A DNA stretch of 7,969 nt, taken from NCBI GenBank assembly GCA_046729895.1, contig JBKPHP010000122.1:1-7969 (forward strand). Reading direction: 5' to 3'. The DNA is from DASXBA01 sp046729895. GTDB taxonomy: Bacteria > Actinomycetota > Thermoleophilia > Solirubrobacterales > Thermoleophilaceae. Shown piece after piece: positions 1 through 4,690 of the stretch. The notes beneath the pieces are model-generated. The model had not been told where the DNA came from and made no database searches. It worked only from the letters and a program-made list of their open reading frames with translations. Numbering within the stretch: the stretch's first letter is position 1; the number at the start of each line of letters is the position of its first letter. A program made the position numbers and the translations under genes.

Positions 1-755
1 GGTCGGACCTCGAGTCGGCATCGTCGGCGCCGACTACGAGCCGCTCGACAACCGCGAGGCGTTCCGCTTCCTCGACGAGCTGATCGGCTCGCAGCTCCAT
101 TTCGAGACCGCCGGCTCGGTCTTCGGCGGCCGGCGGGTCTGGGTGCTGGCGCGACTGCCGGAGTGGGTCGATGTCGGCGGCGACCGGGCGGGCACCTACG
201 TCTACGTCGCCAACGCCCACGACGGCTCCATGGCCGTCACAGCGGCCGTCACGCCGGTGCGGATCGTCTGCGCCAACACGCTCGGCTACGCGCTCTCACG
301 CGCCGAGGGCGCCGATGCCCAGCGGACGTTCCGCTTCCGCCACGGGCGGGCTCCACACCCGGCTGCACGAGGCGCGGCGGGTGATGCAGATCACGATCGA
401 CTACGCCGAGCAGTTCAAGCGGCTCGGCGACCGGCTCGCGCTCGAGCCGATCTCGGAGCAGGCGCTGCGCGGACGCGTCCTCGACCGGCTGTTCACCGCC
501 CCGAACGGGGCGGGCGAGCGGGCCGCTCGCAATCGCGAGGAGGCCAAGCAGGCGGTCATGGCGATCTTCCACGGGCAGGGCGCGGCCGGAGATACGCGCG
601 GCTCTGCGCCGGGCACGAAGTGGTGCGCGGCCAACGCAATCGCCGAGTACGCGGACTACGGCCGCCGCTACACGCGGCGCAGCAACCAGGTGCAGCGCAG
701 CTTCGAGGACACCCAGCTGAAGCAGCGCGGATTCGAGCTCCTGCTCAAGGCATGA
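1..755 (+). pseudogene. DUF932 (TIGR03299-like) phage/plasmid-type protein, copy 1, frameshifted and 5'-truncated by window edge
   Basis: The reading frame starts at base 2 with VGIVGADYEPLDNREAF, continues through YVYVANAHDGSMAVTAAV and VRIVCANTLGYAL, and breaks after FRFRH. The second copy in this window reads CAC ACG GGC here; this copy reads CAC G GGC, so two bases are missing between 343 and 344. The rest (GGLHTRLHEARRVMQITIDY onward, ending SFEDTQLKQRGFELLLKA, TGA 753-755) is in the next frame. The sequence resembles the DUF932 family, often found in phages, plasmids and integrated elements; its biochemical role is not known. The bases before position 1 are not visible, so the N-terminus cannot be judged. 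An assembly error could mimic the 2-nt loss, but every other part of the frame is well kept, which points to a recent lesion. Confidence 0.85.
1..755 (+). repeat. Long direct repeat, left copy
   Basis: It matches 7189-7945 in the same orientation across its whole length. Bases 1-99 are identical to 7189-7287. Further right, scattered substitutions appear, many at third codon positions, plus one 2-nt deletion. Homology ends at the DUF932 stop codon; the sequences after the two stops are unrelated. The true left end of the repeat cannot be seen because the window starts inside it. Confidence 0.93.
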
Positions 756-783
756 GAACGCTGGGAGCAAGTTGATGCGGGAG

Positions 784-845
784 GGCGGGCGCGGCGACCC
801 AGGTCGACCGTGCCCGCCTGCCAGAACTGACGACCGGTCTTTTTT
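784..845 (+). terminator. Candidate intrinsic terminator after DUF932 copy 1
   Basis: GGCGGGC at 784-790 can pair with GCCCGCC at 812-818. GACCG at 806-810 can alternatively pair with CGGTC at 835-839, which directly precedes a run of six T (840-845). A T6 tract is striking in such GC-rich DNA. It begins about 30 bases after the DUF932 stop and would end that transcript. The stem just before the T run is only 5 bp with a large loop, so the call is moderate. Confidence 0.45.
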
Positions 846-1145
846 GTGCCGTGATGGCGAGCGTCAGCCTTCGGGGACGGGACATCCCACCAGCGGGGAG
901 AGGCATCCCGGGCGCGATAGCTCAGATGCGACGGTCCCCCCGTGCTCGCTTGGAAGCTCGGCCGCTGGCGCCTTGCCTCGCGATTTGCCGAAGCTGTTGG
1001 CCTCGAGCGGGCGCCTCGGGAACTCCGGCGCTGGCTCGTCGTTATCAAAGAGCGGCTGGGTAGCCGACGATCTTCTCGGAGGCAGCTGAGCTTGGGGCTC
1101 GGCCATTTGGCGGAGCCAGGGGACGCGGGAGATACTTGGCGGGCC
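846..1145. other. Stretch without a clear gene, upstream of PAS-LuxR gene
   Basis: No recognisable protein is encoded on either strand. The frame of the downstream regulator stays open back to a GTG at 942, but the extra 68 residues are arginine-rich and show no domain, and no ribosome-binding site precedes that GTG. Bases near 910-925 look like the start of a tRNA (acceptor-like bases, then TAGCTCAG), but the rest of a tRNA is absent. The region probably holds the regulator's promoter, which I could not place. Confidence 0.5.
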
Positions 1146-1742
1146 ATGGTGCGCCAGGACGGCTGGTCGGAGCTGTTCTGGGCTGCGTTCAAGCAGTCGC
1201 GTAACCCCATGGTTGTGCTCGACGATCGCCGCCTCGTCGTCGAGGTGAACGGCGCTTTTCTGAAGCTTGTCGGCTATGCCCGCGACGACCTGATCGGCAA
1301 GCCCGGCTACCGCTTCGTCGTCGGCGGTCCGACCCTTTCGCCGCGAGAGTGGGCAGAAAGGCTGGCCGTCGGTCACTTCACGGGTGAGACCGAGCTCCTA
1401 TCCGCCGATGGCAGCGGCGTCGCGGTCCAATGGGGCGTCGACACGAAGCTCGTGACGGGCCGCCGCCTCGTCCTGCTCGTCGCGCTGAGCACTTCTCGCT
1501 GGGGGGCGCGCTTTCGCCGCTCCATACCCTCCGAGCCCGAGCCTGGCCAGCTATCCGAGCGCGAGCGCGAGGTCGTGCGGCTGGTGGCGCAGGGGCGCAC
1601 CGATCCGGAGATCGCGGACGAGCTGCACATTGCCCACAACACGGCCCGCACACACGTGAGCAACGCCATGACCAAGACCGGCGCCCGTTCGCGCGCGCAT
1701 CTCGTCGCCAAGGTCCTCGGCGACGGGCGCGCGATCGGCTGA
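1146..1742 (+). CDS. PAS domain-containing LuxR-family transcriptional regulator
   Basis: A 198-residue cytoplasmic regulator. Residues about 6-115 form a PAS-type sensor domain (FWAAFKQSRNPMVVLDD, VEVNGAFLKLVGYARDDLIG, then FVVGG). Residues about 136-191 form a LuxR/GerE helix-turn-helix (LSEREREVVRLVAQGRTDPEIADEL, with TARTHVSNAMTKTGARS as recognition helix and following helix). Such proteins read a small ligand or redox signal through PAS and bind DNA through the HTH; no phospho-acceptor receiver domain is present. The ATG at 1146 is chosen because the PAS homology begins a few residues later; GTG at 942 would add 68 residues of unclear origin. Neither start has a strong ribosome-binding site (GGGAG lies 14 bases before 1146). 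The stop lies inside the repeat that leads into the nuclease gene, so the two genes may be co-transcribed. Confidence 0.88.
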   Translation: MVRQDGWSELFWAAFKQSRNPMVVLDDRRLVVEVNGAFLKLVGYARDDLIGKPGYRFVVGGPTLSPREWAERLAVGHFTGETELLSADGSGVAVQWGVDTKLVTGRRLVLLVALSTSRWGARFRRSIPSEPEPGQLSEREREVVRLVAQGRTDPEIADELHIAHNTARTHVSNAMTKTGARSRAHLVAKVLGDGRAIG

Positions 1743-1872
1743 AACCCGCAGGAACCCCGCAACCGCTGTATGGACCGCCGGACCCCCGGAAGCCAGGATG
1801 AATGCCGTGGAGGCCACTGGCGAACGACCTAACAGGCAAGCCGACGACCACGCCCCGGCAAGGGCGGTTCGG
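1692..1872 (+). repeat. Inner repeat, copy A: luxR 3' end plus conserved leader
   Basis: It aligns with 3385-3546. From left to right it contains the last codons of the PAS-luxR gene (RAHL...DGRAIG-stop), the segment GCTGAA, the block AACCGCTGTATGGACCG (1761-1777, identical in copy B), a variable CCG...CGG hairpin (1776-1790), the block AGCCAGGATGAATGCCG (1791-1807, identical in copy B), and a tail ending at a Shine-Dalgarno-like AAGGG (1860-1864) eight bases before the GTG at 1873. The distance from the second block to the GTG differs by only one base between the copies, which supports this GTG as a real start and the segment as a leader. Confidence 0.85.
1751..1806 (+). promoter_or_regulatory. 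Candidate structured leader, cobalamin-riboswitch-like blocks, before the nuclease gene
   Basis: CCCCGCAACCGCTGT resembles the CCCGCnACTGT core of the cobalamin riboswitch. AGCCAGGATGAATGCC, 14 bases after the shared AACCGCTGTATGGACCG block ends, resembles the B12 box (AGCCAGGAGACCTGCC), differing in the central four bases. The order is right, but the GGTGnnAnTCC element and the P6 region are missing, so ligand binding cannot be claimed. It may be a reduced or different RNA class, or a duplicated relic. Confidence 0.35.
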
Positions 1873-2610
1873 GTGAGGTACTGGTCCGCACCGCTTCTGC
1901 TTGCGATGCTCGCGGCCGGCTTTGCTGTGGCTGCGTCTTGGCCCAAAGCAGCCAGTGCCCACCGGAATGGCTGCCACCGCTGGCACTCATGCCCTTCGGA
2001 CACTGGCAGCTACGAATGCGGCGACCTCGGCTACCACACCTACTGTCCCGCCTCCGGCGGGGGTGGCGGTGGGACTACACAGCCGCGTCCCCGGCGTCGC
2101 AAGCGCGCGCAGACGATCAAGGCCCGGATCACCAGGGTGATCGACGGCGACACGATCCGCGTCAAGCCCTTGGAGCGAACCCGCCGCTCCGCCTACAGGG
2201 TGAGGCTGATCGGCATCGACACCCCCGAGACCAGGAAGCCAGGGACGCCGGTCGAGTGCGGCGGCAAGCAGGCGACCAGCTCGATGCTCGACGTCGGCTT
2301 CACGTCACCCAGGGACACGGACGGCGATGGCCTCTCCGACGCCCGCGGCGGCAGGGGGGCGAGGGTCACGCTCAAGACCGACCCAACCCAGAGCCGGTTC
2401 GACCGCTACGGCCGCCTGCTCGCCTACGCGAAGCGCCGCGACGGGCGCACGCTTGCGGGCATCCAGCTCAAGCGCGGCTGGGCCAGGGTCTACGTGTTCC
2501 GCAAGCGGTTCCGGCTCTATAGGCAGTTCCGGGCAATCCAGGCTGGCGCCCGAGACGCCGAGCGCGGCGTCTGGGGACTCTGCGGCGGCCGCTTCCACAC
2601 ACCTGCCTAG
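1873..2610 (+). CDS. Secreted micrococcal nuclease-like (thermonuclease, SNase fold) protein
   Basis: A 245-residue protein. A signal peptide (hydrophobic residues 7-22) ends near AASA-HRNG at residue 29. A Cys/His-rich segment (30-58: HRNGCHRWHSCPSD, then YECGDLGYHTYC) and a Gly6 linker follow. The nuclease domain (about 80-238) keeps the staphylococcal nuclease signature: VIDGDT (D91, D93), R111, IDTPE (D116, E119) and DRYGR (R181), matching catalytic Arg35, Glu43 and Arg87 and the calcium-binding Asp21 and Asp40. It likely cuts extracellular DNA or RNA. Residues 148-156 (DTDGDGLSD) are a calcium-loop-like insert before DPTQ. GTG at 1873 is chosen for its AAGGG site and for a normal-length signal peptide; ATG at 1798 would add 25 residues, but lies inside the repeated leader with no spaced ribosome-binding site. 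It converges with the LURP-one gene, 51 bases away. Confidence 0.88.
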   Translation: MRYWSAPLLLAMLAAGFAVAASWPKAASAHRNGCHRWHSCPSDTGSYECGDLGYHTYCPASGGGGGGTTQPRPRRRKRAQTIKARITRVIDGDTIRVKPLERTRRSAYRVRLIGIDTPETRKPGTPVECGGKQATSSMLDVGFTSPRDTDGDGLSDARGGRGARVTLKTDPTQSRFDRYGRLLAYAKRRDGRTLAGIQLKRGWARVYVFRKRFRLYRQFRAIQAGARDAERGVWGLCGGRFHTPA

Positions 2611-2661
2611 GATCCATCGACCTCCTAGCTCGATCGCTCGAAGTCCGCTGCGCGGTCAGGG

Positions 2662-3183
2662 TCAGTCGCGCGGATGGCTCATCGCGTCGATGCAGACGGT
2701 GATCGCTAGCACGAGCGCCACATCGACGCCCTCGGCAATCTCGACACCGTATGTGTCCCGTACGCGGAACCAGCGCTTTGAGACGCTCGCGACGGTATCG
2801 CCATGGCGCGTTATCTCGTACTCGTGGTCGACGAGATTGCCCTTGGCGTCCAGGTCGGGGCCGTGTTCGACCTCGATCGAGAAGCGATCGCGGATGCCGA
2901 TGAGCGCCTTTTTGACGGTGGCGACCGAGCGGCCGTCGCGCTCGATCTCCATCTTGCCGCGCACGGCCAGCTTGCGCTCCTGAAGCTTGGCGAGTTCGTT
3001 GCCGGCGGCGTCCTCTAGCGCGAACGTCTTGCGGATACGCAGCGCCTTGCCGTCGACGCGAAATGCGCGCTGGCCGTCGTCGTCCTCGATCCAGTAGTCG
3101 TCGCCGACGGAGAGCAGATCCTGTCGCATCCGGTAGCGCCGCCCAGCGGGCGCTTCTCGGTCTCTGTTCCTGAGGAGTCCCAT
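2662..3183 (-). CDS. LURP-one-related (DUF567, tubby-like fold) family protein
   Basis: A 173-residue protein. Recognised from YRMRQDLLSVGDDYWIED (residues 17-34), FRVDGKALRIRKTFALED (41-58), NELAKLQERKL, VATVKKALIGIRDRFSIEV, DHEYEI and the C-terminal SKRWFRVRDTYGVEIA, then LVLAITVCIDAM. These are the repeated beta strands and final hydrophobic helix of LURP-one proteins, which share the fold of tubby and phospholipid scramblases. The bacterial role is unknown; membrane or phosphoinositide-like binding is suggested by the fold only. Length fits the family. The ATG at 3183 is preceded by GGAGAG with a 7-base spacer, and homologues have a short charged lead before YxMR, so it is preferred over the internal ATG at 3129. 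It is the only minus-strand gene here, convergent with the nuclease and divergent from the membrane protein. Confidence 0.88.
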   Translation of the reverse strand: MGLLRNRDREAPAGRRYRMRQDLLSVGDDYWIEDDDGQRAFRVDGKALRIRKTFALEDAAGNELAKLQERKLAVRGKMEIERDGRSVATVKKALIGIRDRFSIEVEHGPDLDAKGNLVDHEYEITRHGDTVASVSKRWFRVRDTYGVEIAEGVDVALVLAITVCIDAMSHPRD

Positions 3184-3384
3184 CAGCTCGCTCTCCGTCG
3201 TGAAGTATGGCGGTAGCCGCCGGCGCGGGTACAGCGCGCAGCTGTTGCTCGTTGCGAGCGTCAGCTGGCGGCGGCAGCCTCGAGCTGGGGCGCGACGTCG
3301 GCGCCCGGTGAACGAGCCGAGGTGGCCCGGGCAGGCGATCCTCGGCTCGCGCTTTCCGAGCTTCCGGATCGTTCGGCGCGCCCC
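3184..3384. other. Divergent intergenic region with a nested hairpin
   Basis: No gene is seen. It separates the minus-strand LURP-one gene from the rightward unit. It contains two CAGCTG hexamers (3239-3244 and 3262-3267) framing the perfect stem GCTCG-TTG-CGAGC (3247-3259), together a near-continuous hairpin 56-84 bases upstream of the LURP-one start. It could be an operator or part of that gene's 5' leader. Promoter boxes could not be placed. Confidence 0.45.
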
Positions 3385-3417
3385 CGCGCCCATCTCGACG
3401 GACGGGCGCTCGGCTGA
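3385..3417 (+). pseudogene. Relic of a luxR 3' end
   Basis: These bases read RAHLDGRALG-stop. The intact regulator ends RAHL-VAKVLG-DGRAIG-stop, so this is the same C-terminus minus six codons (18 bases), followed by the same leader. The preceding bases (SARP-like) keep weak similarity to GARS in the intact gene, and nothing recognisable remains further left. It indicates that the inner repeat arose by duplication of a luxR-plus-leader segment whose gene was then mostly lost. Confidence 0.6.
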
Positions 3418-3424
3418 AGCCGCA

Positions 3425-3479
3425 GGATCCCGCAACCGCTGTATGGACCGTCGGAGCTTCGGCAGCCAGGATGAATGCC
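3425..3479 (+). promoter_or_regulatory. Candidate structured leader, cobalamin-riboswitch-like blocks, before the membrane protein gene
   Basis: It has the same two blocks as the leader before the nuclease gene, here preceding a different gene. The bases between them differ (TCGGAGCTT versus CCGGACCCC) while the flanking CCG and CGG that could pair are kept. The same canonical riboswitch elements are missing, so the identity is a hypothesis. Confidence 0.35.
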
Positions 3480-3546
3480 GCGAAGGTCATCGCCGGGCGA
3501 GCGAATAGACAGTCCGAGGACCATGGCCTCGCGAAAGGAGTCGAAA

Positions 3547-4212
3547 GTGTCGAAGATCAAGAACATCTCCACTCCGCTGGCGGGCAGGCTGGCCATGGCG
3601 GCCGGCGCCCTGTTCGCCGCCGCTGGCGTCGTGCAGCTCGTCGACCCCCAGAACACGGGCTCGCAGGTGGTCGGCCTCGCGGGGCACCTGAACCTCGCCT
3701 TCTTCCTCGCCGCGCTGATGCTCGCCTCGCCGACGTTCGTGGTGCTGGCGCGCTACGCCCGCCCCGGCAAGGCCGAGAAGGCGGCCTACGCGGCGGGACT
3801 GGGCACATTCGTGCTCGGCGTGACGTGCATCAGCTCCCTGGCCATGGGCCACGACGGCGTCTGGTTCAACGTGATCGCCCCGATCACGAACGCCGCCTGG
3901 CTGTTCGGCTCGATCGCCCTGGCGGTCTCGCTGAAGCGCGCCGGCCGCGTCCCCACCCTCGTTGCGGTCGGCCTGCCCGTTGCCTGGGTGACGACCATCC
4001 CGCTTAGCACGACCGGCGGCGGCCTAGTCACCGGCGCCTACTTCCTGACGGTCGGCTACCTGGCCGCGAGCGACGCGCTCGAGCGGTCGGAAGCCGCTGA
4101 GCGCCTGAGCGTCCACGCCACGCGGCCCGATACGGCCCTCGCCGCCGACCGCGCGGGCCCTGTCGCCGTTCGGGCAGGGGCGGCGGCGCCAGAGCGCCCC
4201 CGACTGCCGTGA
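3547..4212 (+). CDS. Six-helix integral membrane protein of unknown function
   Basis: A 221-residue protein. I do not recognise the family. Hydrophobic segments lie at about 12-32, 42-68, 80-100, 108-128, 135-152 and 158-176, giving six predicted membrane helices with short loops. Helix 2 begins with GLAGHLNLAFFLA, the loop after helix 3 has GHDGVWFN, and helix 6 is preceded by TTGGGLVTGAYF. Residues 177-221 form an Ala/Arg/Pro-rich, probably disordered tail. No transport, enzyme or sensor motif is visible. GTG at 3547 is chosen because AAAGGAG (3534-3540) sits six bases upstream; ATG at 3523 in the same frame would add eight residues but has no such site. The gene follows inner repeat copy B, so it may share control with the nuclease. 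The downstream HTH gene begins 72 bases after its stop. Confidence 0.75.
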   Translation: MSKIKNISTPLAGRLAMAAGALFAAAGVVQLVDPQNTGSQVVGLAGHLNLAFFLAALMLASPTFVVLARYARPGKAEKAAYAAGLGTFVLGVTCISSLAMGHDGVWFNVIAPITNAAWLFGSIALAVSLKRAGRVPTLVAVGLPVAWVTTIPLSTTGGGLVTGAYFLTVGYLAASDALERSEAAERLSVHATRPDTALAADRAGPVAVRAGAAAPERPRLP

Positions 4213-4284
4213 CTCGCGGCGACTCGGCTTCGCGCAGCAGGTCGCCGGCCGCGCGCGGCGGGGTGGGGTTTGCGCATTAGCGCG

Positions 4285-4557
4285 ATGGAAGCCCTTCGGA
4301 CGCTGTCCCGTCGCACACTGGCCCGGGCGCGCGGCACGCGCCGCCGCCGCGCAAAGGGCTGGGAGTCGCTCACTCCGACCGAGGCCAGGGTCGCCGGGCT
4401 AGTCGCCGAGGGGCTGACCAACCGCCAGATCGGCGAGCGGATGTTCGTCTCGTTGGCGACCGTCAAGACCCACCTCGCCCACATCTTCACCAAGCTCGGC
4501 GTCCACAACCGCACCGAGCTGACCGCCCAGGCAGCCCGGCGAGACCCTACCGGCTGA
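4285..4557 (+). CDS. Short LuxR-type helix-turn-helix protein (HTH only)
   Basis: A 90-residue protein: a basic lead (LARARGTRRRRAKGW) and a complete LuxR/GerE HTH at about 29-85 (SLTPTEARVAGLVAEGLTNRQIGERM, then LATVKTHLAHIFTKLGVHNRTEL). There is no sensor, receiver or ATPase domain. The lead plus HTH closely resembles the C-terminus of the large AAA-ATPase/LuxR regulators of actinobacteria, so this may be a detached end of such a gene or a true stand-alone regulator. A TTG at 4270 is an alternative start; neither has a good ribosome-binding site. The frame upstream is open, without a stop, back to the TGA of the membrane protein gene, which uses the same frame. As the nearest gene upstream of the lipase, it may regulate it (inference). 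Confidence 0.72.
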   Translation: MEALRTLSRRTLARARGTRRRRAKGWESLTPTEARVAGLVAEGLTNRQIGERMFVSLATVKTHLAHIFTKLGVHNRTELTAQAARRDPTG

Positions 4558-4577
4558 GCACATGGCTCGCGCTCTAG

Positions 4578-4622
4578 CCCGCTCGCGGGAGGGGAAATCA
4601 TCCGTATGGCCGATGTTTTCCC
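4578..4622 (+). promoter_or_regulatory. Two adjacent dyads between the HTH gene and the lipase gene
   Basis: GGGAAATCATC (4592-4602) pairs with GATGTTTTCCC (4612-4622): ten of eleven positions match across a 9-base loop. Just before it is CCCG-CTCG-CGGG (4578-4589). The larger arms are AT-richer than their surroundings. There is no T run after the stem, so a simple intrinsic terminator is less likely than an operator or a hairpin in the lipase leader; the lipase start is 68 bases downstream. Confidence 0.5.
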
Positions 4623-4690
4623 GCCCCGGCCGGGCGAGAGTGGCGGCATCCAACGGCGCCGATTCGGCGACCCGATCGAGGAGCGAACAG

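Larger units (their letters stand above)
3385..3546 (+). repeat. Inner repeat, copy B: luxR relic plus conserved leader
   Basis: It aligns with 1692-1872, shorter by an 18-base deletion and two single-base deletions, with one compensating base gained near the end. It carries the identical blocks AACCGCTGTATGGACCG (3434-3450) and AGCCAGGATGAATGCCG (3464-3480), a perfect CGGC-TGAA-GCCG hairpin (3411-3422), and ends with AAAGGAG just before the GTG at 3547. Similarity stops at the start codons; the downstream genes are unrelated. Confidence 0.85.

Noticed and set aside
249..770. Long minus-strand open frames opposite both DUF932 copies, the lipase and other genes
   Set aside because: They lie opposite well-recognised plus-strand genes, have Arg/Ala/Pro-rich low-complexity translations and arise from the scarcity of stop codons in GC-rich DNA.
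908..935. tRNA-like start (acceptor-like bases followed by TAGCTCAG)
   Set aside because: No matching D-stem partner, anticodon arm, T-arm with TTCGA or CCA end follows, so it is at most a chance match or a fragment.
1740..1872. Leader as a c-di-AMP (ydaO) riboswitch
   Set aside because: GGATGAAT and the AACC segments recall ydaO pieces, but the GGGGGACCCA-type core and the 3' CAGCTnACCTCG segment are missing; the cobalamin-like match is better, though incomplete.
3471..4007. 178-residue frame starting at the leader ATG and overlapping the membrane protein gene
   Set aside because: Beyond the first 25 or so codons the translation is an Arg/Gly/Pro-rich shadow of the membrane protein frame, which has a proper ribosome-binding site and helices.
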